Positions 9,892 through 22,273 of a stretch of 64,000 nucleotides of DNA are shown here, piece after piece. This DNA comes from Inia geoffrensis (lineage: Eukaryota > Chordata > Mammalia > Artiodactyla > Iniidae). The notes beneath the pieces were generated by a model. It made no database searches. It was not told the origin of the DNA and saw only the letters and a list, made by a program, of their open reading frames with translations. The stretch's first letter is position 1; the number at the start of each line of letters is the position of its first letter. The position numbers and the translations under genes were made by a program. Location of the stretch: the NCBI GenBank assembly GCA_036417435.1, contig CM070914.1, forward strand, positions 496,001 to 560,000, written 5' to 3'.

Positions 9892-11267
9892 GTGCATCAT
9901 GTGAACTGCCTCAACCAAGCAACGCACTTGGTATGTGTGGGGCCGTCTGACTCTTCAAAAGTCTGCAGTGCCACGGGAAGAGCAAGCCTGAAATTGCAAT
10001 CAGAACGCACGCTGACTCTCTCCTGGCCCCAGGGTGAGTTCAGGCAGGAGGTCGTACATGGAATGCGAAGCCCAGGATTTCTCTGAGTGCAGCTCAGACT
10101 AGGGTAATGGGTAAAATTTCGACGGCCTGAGGGACGTGCAAGAACGGTGTTCCTGAACCTCTGAGTACTAGGGTACTTAAGCTGCACCAAAACAGAGTGC
10201 AGTGTGTTTCCCTACACTCAGCATACACAGAGTGGCTCCAAAGGGCTACGGGACTGGATGTTGCTCAACAGACACAGGTGGGACTGGGAGTACTTAGTGT
10301 ACCTGGCAGTAACAGGATGCCCACATGAGCCTCCTAGGTGTCTGTAAAATCCTACTGCCATTTAAGATATGCAGAGCAGAGGTCACATGCTCATGGAAAG
10401 TGCTGGACACCTCCGTTCCTACACGCAAATCAAAGCCTAACCTCCAGGCATGTGTTCATGCTGGGTGCGCTTTCAGTGGCGCAGCATAGTAAGATGCTGA
10501 CTTCCTCCGGGAGCACAGTGACTTCGCGTGCGAGGTCTTCTAAGTATTCAAGACAGAGTGTTTTCTCATGGCAGCTCACCCTCAGGGCCATGACAAAGAC
10601 TTCCTGGGGACTTCGGACTCACTAGAAATGTGGTCCTGACGGTGCTCCAGGACTCTGGAAATGTAGCTCTCCTCCCGGGACATGTGGTGTGCAGCCCGTA
10701 ACTCGGCACGTACAGAGGCCCTCCGATGTACAGACCAGTGGGCCTCCATGTGGCTCAGCCTTCCCACAAGGCTCTGGAGGTACTCAGTGAACTTGGAGGA
10801 AAAATGATGCACAACCGAGGGCTCAGGAGTCCTCCAAAGGTTACTTCCTTTAAAATAAATCCCAACAGCGATGAAGAACTCATGGAGACAGTTGCATGCC
10901 TTCCTTTTTACACGGCTCCTCAGGGTCTAACGTGGAGACGTGTTCTCTCATTGTTTCAATTAAGTTCTAGAGACTGTCATGCTCACCACCACCGAGGCCA
11001 TGGAAGCACCTTGTTTGGACAGAGCCAATTCATATTTTCCCCGAAGCATTCTTACAGGGTTGAGAGGCCTGTCAACAGCAGAGAATGTCAGGTAGTTTCT
11101 ACCAGCATGAATGGAGCCTTCAAATTGAGAAAACAAGTCTAGTTCCAGCAGGCCCCGATTTCCACCGGCACACTCATCATACGTCCCTCGGGTTTCTAAC
11201 AAGTCCAAAGGGAGACAAGGTTACCCAGTGTTTCCTTCCCTGAATCAAATTGTCGAAGTAGGGTTTT
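9892..11267 (+). repeat. Monomer U8, 1376 bp, family A1
   Basis: Private variants: CTGGCCCCAGGG (10023), GTGGCGCAGCATAG (10477) and TTTCAATTAAGTTC (10953). Confidence 0.95.
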
Positions 11268-12643
11268 GTGCATCATGCGAACTGCCTCACCCAAGCAACG
11301 CACTTGGTATCTGTGGGGCCGTCTGACTCTTCAAAAGTCTGCAATTCCACGGGAAGAGCAGGCTTGAAATTGCAGTCAGAACGCACGCTGACTCTCTCCT
11401 GGTGCCAGGGTGAGTTCAGGCAGGAGGTCGTACATGGAATGCGAAGCCCAGGGTTTCTCTGAGTGCAGCTCAGACTAGGGTAATGGGTAAAATTTCGACG
11501 GCCTGAGGGACGTGCCAGAACGGTGTTCCTAAACCTCTGAGTGCTAGGGTACTTAAGCTGCGCCAAAACAGAGTGCAGTGTGTTTCCCTACACTCAGCAT
11601 ACACAGAGTGGCTCCAAAGGTCAACGGGACTGGATGTTGCTCAACAGACACAGGTGGGCCTGGGAGTACTTAGTGTACCTGGTAGTAACAGGATGCCCAC
11701 ATGAGCCTCCTAGATGTCTGTAAAATCCTACTGCCATTTAAGATATGCAGAGCAGAGGTCACATGCTCATGGAAAGTGCTGGACACCTCCGTTCCTACAC
11801 GCAAATCAAAGCCTAACCTCCAGGCATGTGTTCATGCTGGGTGCGCATTAAGTGACACAGCATGGTAAGATGCTGACTTTCTCCTGGAGCACAGTGACTT
11901 CGCGTGCGAGGTCTTTTAAGTATGCAAGGCAGAGTGTTTTCTCATGGCAGCTCACCCTCAGGGCCATGACAAAGACTTCCTGGGGACTTCGGACTCACCA
12001 GAAATGTGGTCCTGATGGTGCTCCAGGACTCTGGAAATGTAGCTCTCCTCCCGGGACATGCGGTGTGCAGCCCGTCACTCGGCACGTACAGAGACCCTCC
12101 GATGTACAGACCAGTGTGCCACCATGTGGCTCAGCCTTCCCACAGGGCTCTGGAGGTACTCAGTGAACTTGGAGGAAAAATGATGCACAACCGAAGGCAC
12201 AGGAGTCCTCCAAAGGGTACTTTCTTTAAAATAAATCCCAACAGCGATGAAGACCTCATGGAGACAGTTGCATGCCTCCCTTTTTACACGGCTACTCAGG
12301 GTCTAACGTGGAGACATGTTCTCTCATTGTTTCACTTTAGTTCTAGAGACTGTCATGCTCACCACCACCGAGGCCATGGAAGCACCTTGTTTGGACAGAG
12401 CCAATTCATATTTTCCCCGAAGCATTCTTACAGGGTTGAGAGGCCTGTCAACAGCAGAGAATGTCAGGTAGTTTCTACCAGCATGAACGGAGCCTTCAAA
12501 TTGAGAAAACAAGTCTAGTTCCAGCAGGCCCCGATTCCCACCGGCACACTCATCATACGTCCCTCGGGTTTCTAACAAGTCCAAAGGGAGACAAGGTTAC
12601 CCAGTGTTTCCTTCCCTGAATCAAATTGTCGAAGTAGGGTTTT
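11268..12643 (+). repeat. Monomer U9, 1376 bp, family A1
   Basis: Near-duplicate of U10: both have CTCACCCAAGC, TTCCTAAACC, AAAGGTCAACGGG and CTCCTAGATGTC. Confidence 0.95.
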
Positions 12644-14019
12644 GTGCATCATGCGAACTGCCTCACCCAAGCAACGCACTTGGTATCTGTGGGGCCGTCT
12701 GACTCTTCAAAAGTCTGCAGTGCCACGGGAAGAGCAGGCCTGAAATTGCAGTCAGAACGCACGCTGACTCTCTCCTGGTGCCAGGGTGAGTTCAGGCAGG
12801 AGGTCGTACATGGAATGCGAAGCCCAGGGTTTCTCTGAGTGCAGCTCAGACTAGGGTAATGGGTAAAATTTCGACGGCCTGAGGGACGTGCCAGAACGGT
12901 GTTCCTAAACCTCTGAGTGCTAGGGTACTTAAGCTGTGCCAAAACAGAGTGCAGTGTGTTTCCCTACACTCAGCATACACAGAGTGGCTCCAAAGGTCAA
13001 CGGGACTGGATGTTGCTCAACAGACACAGGTGGGCCTGGGTGTACTTAGTGTACCTGGTAGTAACAGGATGCCCACATGAGCCTCCTAGATGTCTGTAAA
13101 ATCCTACTGCCATTTAAGATATGCAGAGCAGAGGTCACATGCTCATGGAAAGTGCTGGACACCTCCGTTCCTACACGCAAATCAAAGCCTAACCTCCAGG
13201 CATGTGTTCATGCTGGGTGCGCATTAAGTGACACAGCATGGTAAGATGCTGACTTTCTCCTGGAGCACAGTGACTTCGCGTGCGAGGTCTTCTACGTATG
13301 CAAGGCAGAGTGTTTTCTCATGGCAGCTCACCCTCAGGGCCATGACAAAGTCTTCCTGGGGACTTCGGACTCACCAGAAATGTGGTCCTGACGGTGCACC
13401 AGGACTCTGGAAATGTAGCTCTCCTCCCGGGACATGCGGTGTGCAGCCCGTCACTCGGCACATACAGAGGCCCTCCGATGTACAGACCAGTGGGCCTCCA
13501 TGTGGCTCAGCCTTCCCACAGGGCTCTGGAGGTACTCAGTGAACTTGGAGGAAAAATGATGCACAACCGAGGGCCCAGGAGTCCTCCAAAGGGTACTTCC
13601 TTTAAAATAAATCCCAACAGCGTTGAAGAACTCATGGAGACAGTTGCATGCCTTCCTTTTACACGGCTACTCAGGGTCTAACGTGGAGACGTGTTCTCTC
13701 ATTGTTTCACTTTAGTTCTACAGACTGTCATGCTCACCACCACCGAGGCCATGGAAGCACTTTGTTTGGACAGAGCCAATTCATATTTTCCCCGAAGCAT
13801 TCTTACAGGGTTGAGAGGCCTGTCAACAGCAGAGAATGTCAGGTAGTTTCTAGGCAGCATGAATGGAGCCTTCAAATTGAGAAAACAAGTCCAGTTCCAG
13901 CAGGCCCCGATTTCCACGGGCACACTCATCATACGTCCCTCGGGTTTCTAACAAGTCCAAAGGGAGACAAGGTTACCCAGTGTTTCCTTCCCTGAATCAA
14001 CTTGTCGAAGTAAGGTTTT
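12644..14019 (+). repeat. Monomer U10, 1376 bp, family A1
   Basis: Keeps the U9 variants through about 13300, then returns to common A1 sequence. TTCTACGTATGC at 13290 differs from U9. Confidence 0.95.
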
Positions 14020-15399
14020 GTGCATCATGCGAATTGCCTCAACAAAGCAACGCACTTGGTATGTGTGGGGCCGTCTGACTCTTCAAAAGTCTGCAGTGCC
14101 ACGGGAAGAGCAGGCCTGAAATTGCAGTCAGAACGCACGCTGACTCTCTCCTGGCGCCACGGTGAGTTCAGGCAGGAGGTCGTACATAGAATGCGAAGCC
14201 CAGTGTTTCTCTGAGTGCAGCTCAGACTAGGGTAATGGGTAAAATTTCGACGGCCTGAGGGACGTTCCAGAACGGTGTTCCTGAACCTCTGAGTGCTAGG
14301 GTACTTCTTAAGCTGCTCCAAAACAGAGTGCAGTGTGTTTCCCTACAATCAGCATACACAGAGTGGCTCCAAAGGGCTACGGGACTGGATGTTGCTCAAC
14401 AGACACAGGTGGGTCTGGGAGTACTTAGTGTACCTGGCAGTAACAGGATGCCCACATGAGCCTCCTAGGTGTCTGTAAAATCCTACTGCCATGTAAGATA
14501 TGCAGAGCAGATGTCACATGCTCATGGAAAGTGCTGGACACCTCCGTTCCTACACGCAAATCAAAGCCTAACCTCCAGGCATGTGTTCATGCTGGGTGCG
14601 CATTAAGTGACGCAGCATGGTAAGATGCTGACTTGCTCCTGGAGCACAGTGACTTCGCGTACGAGGTGTTCTAAGTATTCAAGGCAGAGTGTTTTCTCAT
14701 GGCAGCTCACCCTCAGGGCCATGACAAAGACTTCCTGGGGACTTCGGACTCACCAGAAATGTGGTCCTGACGGTGCTCCAGGACTCTGGAAATGTAGCTC
14801 TCCTCCCGGGACATGCCGTGTGCAGACCGTCACTCGGCATATACAGAGGCACTCCGATGTACAGAACAGTGGGCCTCCATGTGCTTCAGCCTTCCCACAG
14901 GGCTCTGGAGGTACTCAGTGAAATTGGAGGAAAAATGATGCACAACCGAGGGCCCAGGAGTCCTCCAAAGGGTACTTCCTTTAAAATAAATCCCAACAGC
15001 GATGAAGAACTCATGGAGACAGTTGCATGCCTCCCTTTTTACACGGCTACACAGGGTCTAATATGGAGACGTGTTCTCTCATTGTTTCACTTTAGTTCTA
15101 GAGACTGTCATGCTCACCACCACCGAGGCCATGGAAGCACCTTGTTTGGACAGAGCCAATTCATATTTTCCCCGAAGCATTCTTACAGGGTTGAGAGGCC
15201 TGTCAACAGCAGAGAATGTCAGGTAGTTTCTAGGCAGCATGAATGGAGCCTTCAAATTGAGAAAACAAGTCTAGTTCCAGCAGGCCCCGATTTCCACCAG
15301 CACACTCATCATATGTCCCTCGGGTTTCTAACAAGTCCAAAGGGAGACAAGGTTACCCAGTGTTTCCTTCCCTGAATCAACTTGTCCAAGTAGGGTTTT
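14020..15399 (+). repeat. Monomer U11, 1380 bp, family A1
   Basis: Longer than its neighbours mainly because of an extra CTT in GTACTTCTTAAGC at about 14301. Confidence 0.95.
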
Positions 15400-16774
15400 G
15401 TGCATCATGCGAACTGCCTCAACCAAGCAACGCACTTGGTATGTGTGGAGCCGTCTGACTCTTCAAAAGTCTGCAGTGCCACGGGAAGAGCAGGCCTGAA
15501 ATTGCAGTCAGAACGCACGCTGACTCTCTCCTGGCGCCAGGGTGAGTTCAGGCAGGAGGTCGTACATGGAATGCGAAGCCCAGGGTTTCTCTGAGTGCAG
15601 CTCAGACTAGGGTAATGGGTAAAATTTCGACGGCCTGAGGGATGTGCCAGAACGGTGTTCCTGAACCTCTGAGTGCTAGGGTACTTAAGCTGCTCCAAAA
15701 CAGAGTGCAGTGTGTTTCCCTACACTCAGAATACACAGAGTGGCTCCAAAGGGCTACGGGACTGGATGTTGCTCAACAGACACAGGTGGGCCTGGGAGTA
15801 CTTAGTGCACCTGGCAGTAACAGGATGCCCACATGAGCCTCCTAGGTGTCTGTAAAATCCTACTGCCATGTAAGATATGCAGAGCAGAGGTCACATGCTC
15901 ATGGAAAGTGCTGGACACCTCCGTTCCTACACGCAACTCAAAGCCTAACCTCCAGGCATGTGTTCATGCTGGGTGCGCATTAAGTGACGCAGCATGGTAA
16001 GATGCTGACTTTCTCCTGAAGCACAGTGACTTCGCATACGAGGTCTTCTAAGTATTCAAGGCAGAGTGTTTTCTCATGGCAGCTCCCCCTCAGGGCCATG
16101 ACAAAGACTTCCCGGGGACTTCGGACTCACCAGAAATGTGGTCCTGACGGTGCACCAGGACTCTGGAAATGTAGCTCTCCTCCCGGGACATGCGGTGTGC
16201 AGCCCGTCACTCGGCATGTACAGAGGCCCTCCGATGTACAGACCAGTGGGCCTCCATGTGGCTCAGCTTTCCCACAGGGCTCTGGAGGTACTCAGTGAAC
16301 TTGGAGGAAAAATGATGCACAACCGAGGGCCCAGGAGTCCTCCAAAGGGTACTTCCTTTAAAATAAATCCCAACAGCGATGAAGAACTCATGGAGACAGT
16401 TGCATGCCTCCCTTTTTACACGGCTACTCAGGGTCTAACGTGGAGACATGTTCTCTCATTGTTTCACTTTAGTTCTAGAGACTGTCATGCTCACCACCAC
16501 CGAGGCCATGGAAGCACCTTGTTTGGACAGAGCAAATTCATATTTTCCCCGAAGCATTCTTACAGGGTGAGAGGCCTGTCAACAGCAGAGAATGTCAGGT
16601 AGTTTCTACTAGCATGAATGGAGCCTTCAAATTGAGAAAACAAGTCTAGTTCCAGCCGGCCCCGATTTCCACCGGCACACTCATCATACGTCCCTCGGGT
16701 TTCTAACAAGTCCAAAGGGAGACAAGGTTACCCAGTGTTTCCTTCCCTGAATCAACTTGTCGAAGTAGGGTTTT
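15400..16774 (+). repeat. Monomer U12, 1375 bp, family A1
   Basis: One base is missing in the conserved core (CAGGGTGAGAGG at 16563). Confidence 0.95.
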
Positions 16775-18150
16775 GTGCATCATGTGAACTGCCTCAACCA
16801 AGCAACGCACTTGGAATGTGTGGGGCCGTCTGACTCTTCAAAAGTCTGCAGTGCCACGGGAAGAGCAGGCCTGAAATTGCAGTAAGAACGCACGCTGACT
16901 CTCTCCTGGCGCCAGGGTGAGTTCAGGCAGGAGGTCGTACATGGAATGCGAAACCCAGGGTTTCTCTGAGTGCAGCTCAGACTAGGGTAATGGGTAAAAT
17001 TTCGACGGCCTGAGGGACGTGCCAGAACGGTGTTCCTGAACCTCTGAGTGCTACGGTACTTAAACTGCTCCAAAACAGAGTGCAGTGTGTTTCCCTACAC
17101 TCAGCATACACAGAGTGGCTCCAAAGGGCTACGGGACTGGATGTTGCTCAACAGACACAGGTGGTCCTGGGAGTACTTAGTGTACCTGGCAGTAACAGGA
17201 TGCCCACATGAGCCTCCTAGGTGTCTGTAAAATCCTACTGCCATGTAAGATATGCAGAGCAGATGTCACATGCTCCTGGAAAGCGCTGGACACCTCCGTT
17301 CCTACACGCAAATCAAAGCCTAACCTCCAGGCATGTGTTCATGCTGGGTGCGCTTTCAGTGACGCAGCATGGTAAGATGCTGTCTTTCTCCTGGAACACA
17401 GTGACTTCGCGTGCGAGGTCTTCTAAGTATTCAAGGCAGAGTGTTTTCTCATGGCAGCTCACCCTCAGGGCTATGTCAAAGACTTCCTGGGGACTTCGGA
17501 CTCACCAGAAATGTGCTCCTGACGGTGCTCCAGGACTCTGGAAATGTAGCTCTCCTCCCGGGACATGCGGTGTGCAGCCCGTCACTCGGCACGTACAGAG
17601 GCCCTCCGATGTACAGACCAGTGGGCCTCCATGTGGCTCAGCCTTCCCACAGGGCTCTGGAGGTACTCAGTGAACTTGGAGGAAAAATGATGCACAACCG
17701 AAGGCCCAGAAGTCCTCCAAAGGGTACTTCCTTTAAAATAAATCCCAACAGCGATGAAGACCTCATGGAGACAGTTGCATGCCTCCCTTTTTACACGGCT
17801 ACTCAGGGTCTAACGTGGAGACATGTTCTCTCATTGTTTCACTTTAGTTCTAGAGACTGTCATGATCACCACCACCGAGGCCATGGAAGCACCTTGTTTG
17901 GACAGAGCCAATTCATATTTTCCCCGAAGCATTCTTACAGGGTTGAGAGGCCTGTCAACAGCAGAGAATGTCAGGTAGTTTCTACCAGCATGAATGGAGC
18001 CTTCAAATTGAGAAAACAAGTCTAGTTCCAGCCGGCCCCGATTTCCACCGGCACACTCATCATACGTCCCTCGGGTTTCTAACAAGTCCAAAGGGAGACA
18101 AGGTTACCCAGTGTTTCCTTCCCTGAATCAACTTGTCGAAGTAGGGTTTT
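16775..18150 (+). repeat. Monomer U13, 1376 bp, family A1
   Basis: Shares its first half with U7. Private changes include GCTGTCTTTCTCC (17379) and ATGATCACC (17862). Confidence 0.95.
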
Positions 18151-19523
18151 GTGCATCATGCGAACTGCCTCAACCAAGCAATGCACTTGGTATGTGTGGA
18201 GCCGTCTGACTCTTCAAAAGTCTGCAGTGCCACGGGAAGAGCACGCCTGAAATTGCAGTCAGAACGCACGTTGACTCTCTCCTGGAACCATGGTGAGTTC
18301 AGGCAGGTCGTACATGGAATGCGAAGCCCAGGGTTTCTCTGAGTGCAGCTCAGACTAGGATAATGGGTAAAATTTCGACGGCCCGAGGGACGTGCCAGAA
18401 CGGTGTTCCTGAACCTCTGAGTGCTAGGGTACTTAACTGCGCCAAAACAGAGTGCAGTGTGCTTCCCTACACTCAGCATACACAGAGTGGCACCAAAGGG
18501 CTACGGGACTGGATGTTGCTCAACAGACACAGGTGGGCCTGGGAGTACTTAGTGTACCTGGCAGTAAGAGGATGCCCACATGAGCCTCCTAGGTGTCTGT
18601 AAAATCCTACAGCCATTTAAGATATGCAGAGCAGAGGTCACATGCTCCTGGAAAGTGCTGGACACCTCCGTTCCTACACGCAAATCAAAGCCTAACCTCC
18701 AGGCATATGTTCATGCTGGGTGCGCATTAAGTGACGCAGCATGGTAAGATGCTGACTTTCTCCTGGAGCACAGTGACTTCGCGTACGAGGTCTTCTAAGT
18801 ATTCAAGGCAGAGTGTTTTCTCATGGCAGCTCACCCTCAGGGCCATGACAAAGACTTCCTGGGGACTTCGGACTCACCAGAAATGTGGTCCTGAAGGTGC
18901 TCCAGGACTCTGGAAATGTAGCTCTCCTCCCGGGACATGCAGTGTGCAGCCCGTCACTCGGCATGTACAGAGGCCCTCCGATGTACAGACCAGTGGGCCT
19001 CCATGTGGCTCAGCCTTCCCACAGGGCTCTGGAGGTACTCAGTGAACTTGGAGGAAAAGTGATGCACAACCGAGGGCCCAGGAGTCCTCCAAAGGGTACT
19101 TCTTTTAAAATAAATCCCAACAGCGATGAAGAACTCATGGAGACAGTTGCATGCCTCCCTTTTTACACGGCCACTCAGGGTCTAACGTGGTGACGTGTTC
19201 TCTCATTGTTTCACTTTAGTTCTAGAGACTGTCATGCTCACCACCACCGAGGCCATGGAAGCACCTTGTTTGGACAGAGCCAATTCATATTTTCCCCGAA
19301 GCATTCTTACAGGGTTGAGAGGCCTGTCAACAGCAGAGAATGTCAGGTAGTTTCTAGGCAGCATGAATGGAGCCTTCAAATTGAGAAAACAAGTCTAGTT
19401 CCAGCAGGACCCAATTTCCACGGGCACACTCATCATACGTCCCTCGGGTTTCTAACAAGTCCAAAGGGAGACAAGGTTACCCAGTGTTTCCTTCCCTGAA
19501 TCAACTTGTCGAAGTAGGGTTTT
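18151..19523 (+). repeat. Monomer U14, 1373 bp, subtype A2a
   Basis: First A2a unit. It is the shortest monomer in the window, with the A2a 3 bp loss plus one more base at about 18436. Confidence 0.95.
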
Positions 19524-20899
19524 GTGCATCATGCGAACTGCCTCAACCAAGCAACTCACTTGGTATGTGTGGGGCCGTCTAACTCTTCAAAAGTCTGCAG
19601 TGCCACGGGAAGAGCAGGCCTGAAATTGCAGTCAGAACGCACGCTGACTCTCTCCTGGCGCCAGGGTGAGTTCAGGCAGGAGGTCGTACATGGAATGCGA
19701 AGCCCAGGGTTTCTCTGAGTGCAGCTCAGACTAGGGTAATGGGTAAAATTTCGACGGCCTGAGGGACGTGCCAGAACGGTGTTCCTGAACCTCTTTGAGT
19801 GCTGGGGTACTTAAGCTGCTCCAAAAAGAGTGCAGTGCGTTTCCCTACACTCAGCATACAGAGTGGATCCAAAGGGCTACGGGACTGGATGTTGCTCAAC
19901 AGACACAAGTGGGCCTGGGAGTACTTAGTGTACCTGGCAGTAACAGGATGCCCACATGAGCCTCCTAGGTGTCTGTAAAATCCTACTGCCATATAAGATA
20001 TGCAGAGCAGAGGTCACATGCTCATGGAAAGTGCTGGACACCTCCGTTCCTACACGCAAATCAAAGCCTAACCTCCAGGCATATGTTCATGCTGGGTGCG
20101 CATTAAGTGACGCAGCATGGTAAGATGCTGACTTTCTCCTGGAGCACAGTGACTTCGCGTACGAGGTCTTCTAAGTATTCAAGGCAGAGTGTTTTCTCAT
20201 GGCAGCTCACCCTCAGGGCCATGACAAAGACTTCCTTGGGACTTCGGACTCACCAGAAATGTGGTCCTGACGGTGCTCCAGGACTCTGGAAATGTAGCTC
20301 TCCTCCCGGGACATGCGGTGTGCAGCCCGTCACTTGGCATGGACAGAGGCCCTCCGATGTACAGAACAGTGGGCCTCCATGTGCTTCAGCCTTCCCACAG
20401 GGCTCTGGAGGTACTCAGTGAACTTGGAGGAAAAATGATGCACAACCGAGGGCCCAGGAGTCCTCCAAAGGGTACTTCCTTTAAAATAAATCCCAACAGC
20501 GATGAAGAACTCATGGAGACAGTTGCATGCCTCCCTTTTTACACGGCTACTCAGGGTCTAACGTGGAGACGTGTTCTCTCATTGTTTCACTTTAGTTCTA
20601 GAGACTGTCATGCTCACCATCACCGAGGCCATGGAGGCACCTTGTTTGGACAGAGCCAATTCATATTTTCCCTGAAGCATTCTTACAGGGTTGAGAGGCC
20701 TGTCAACAGCAGAGAATGTCAGGTAGTTTCAAGGCAGCATGAATGGAGCCTTCAAATTGAGAAAACAAGTCTAGTTCCAGCAGGCCCCGGTTTCCACGGA
20801 CACACTCATCATACGTCCCTCGGGTTTCTAACAAGTCCAAAGGGAGACAAGGTTACCCAGTGTTTCCTTCCCTGAATCAACTTGTCGAAGTAGGGTTTT
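19524..20899 (+). repeat. Monomer U15, 1376 bp, subtype A2b
   Basis: Carries the best CENP-B-box-like site. CCCTGAAGC at 20671 replaces the usual CCCCGAAGC. Confidence 0.95.
20785..20801 (-). promoter_or_regulatory. CENP-B-box-like 17-mer, 8 of 9 core positions (unit 15)
   Basis: Read on the minus strand this is GTCCGTGGAAACCGGGG. Against the known CENP-B core nTTCGnnnnAnnCGGGn it matches eight of nine fixed bases; the second T is C. It lies in subrepeat s3. Binding is not shown, and a TTCG mismatch would be expected to weaken it. Confidence 0.35.
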
Positions 20900-22273
20900 G
20901 TGCATCATGCGAACTGCCTCAACCAAGCAATGCACTTGGTATGTGTGGAGCCGTCTGACTCTTCAAAAGTCTGCAGTGCCACGGGAAGAGCACGCCTGAA
21001 ATTGCAGTCAGAACGCACGTTGACTCTCTCCTGGAACCATGGTGAGTTCAGGCAGGTCGTACATGGAATGCGAAGCCCAGGGTTTCTCTGAGTGCAGCTC
21101 AGACTAGGGTAATGGGTAAAATTTCGACGGCCCGAGGGACGTGCCAGAACGGTGTTCCTGAACCTCTGAGTGCTAGGGTACTTAAGCTGCGCCAAAACAG
21201 AGTGCAGTGTGTTTCCCTACATTCAGCATACACAGAGTGGCTCCAAAGCGCTACGGGACTGGATGTTGCTCAACAGACAAAGGTGGGCCTGGGAGTACTT
21301 AGTGTACCTGGCAGTAAGAGGATGCCCACATGAGCCTCCTAGGTGTCTGTAAAATCCTACAGCCATTTAAGATATGCAGAGCAGAGGTCACATGCTCATG
21401 GAAAGTGCTGGACACCTCCGTTCCTACACGCAAATCAAAGCCTAACCTCCAGGCATATGTTCATGCTGGGTGCGCATTAAGTGACGCAGCATGGTAAGAT
21501 GCTGACTTTCTCCTGGAGCACAGTGACTTCGCGTACGAGGTCTTCTAAGTATTCAAGGCAGAGTGTTTTCTCATGGCAGCTCACCCTCAGGGCCATGACA
21601 AAGACTTCCTGGGGACTTCGGACTCACCAGAAATGTTGTCCTGAAGGTGCTCCAGGACTCTGGAAATGTAGCTCTCCTCCCGGGACATGCAGTGTGCAGC
21701 CCGTCACTCGGCATGTACAGAGGCCCTCCGATGTACAGACCAGTGGGCCTCCATGTGGCTCAGCCTTCCCACAGGGCTCTGGAGGTACTCAGTGAACTTG
21801 GAGGAAAAGTGATGCACAACCGAGGGCCCAGGAGTCCTCCAAAGGGTACTTCTTTTAAAATAAATCCCAACAGCGATGAAGAACTCATGGAGACAGTTGC
21901 ATGCCTCCCTTTTTACACGGCCACTCAGGGTCTAACGTGGTGACGTGTTCTCTCATTGTTTCACTTTAGTTCTAGAGACTGTCATGCTCACCACCACCGA
22001 GGCCATGGAAGCACCTTGTTTGGACAGAGCCAATTCATATTTTCCCCGAAGCATTCTTACAGGGTTGAGAGGCCTGTCAACAGCAGAGAATGTCAGGTAG
22101 TTTCTAGGCAGCATGAATGGAGCCTTCAAATTGAGGAAACAAGTCTAGTTCCAGCAGGACCCAATTTCCACGGGCACACTCATCATACGTCCCTCGGGTT
22201 TCTAACAAGTCCAAAGGGAGACAAGGTTGCCCAGTGTTTCCTTCCCTGAATCAACTTGTCGAAGTAGGGTTTT
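20900..22273 (+). repeat. Monomer U16, 1374 bp, subtype A2a
   Basis: Paired with U20 by AAATGTTGTCC, CAGACAAAGG and TTGAGGAAAC. Confidence 0.95.

Larger units (their letters stand above)
7600..18150. repeat. Block A1: family A monomers, mostly 1376 bp
   Basis: Units have GAGTGCTAGGG or GAGTGCTACGG, TTCCTACACGC, GGAGGAAAAATGATGC and AACTTGTCGAAG. Most are exactly 1376 bp apart. No strict higher-order period spans the block, but there are local relationships: units 9 and 10 are near-duplicates, and units 7 and 13 share linked variants six monomers apart. Confidence 0.75.
18151..20899 (+). repeat. A2 dimer copy 1 (units 14-15), 2749 bp
   Basis: An A2a unit followed by an A2b unit. It shares with the later copies CTGGAACCATGGTGAG, GTGGTGACGTG, GAGTGGATCC and CTTCCTTGGGAC at a spacing of 2750 bp. 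It is one base short owing to a deletion at about 18436 (TACTTAACTGC). Confidence 0.85.

Noticed and set aside
20261..20875. Recurrent 204-codon open frame (also at 14761, 23011, 25761, 28511, 29888, 31264 and 42291)
   Set aside because: It opens on GTG, is cut short in all A2a units by the TGA in GTGGTGACG, is absent from B and C units, and crosses subrepeat boundaries. Its recurrence follows from the satellite period.
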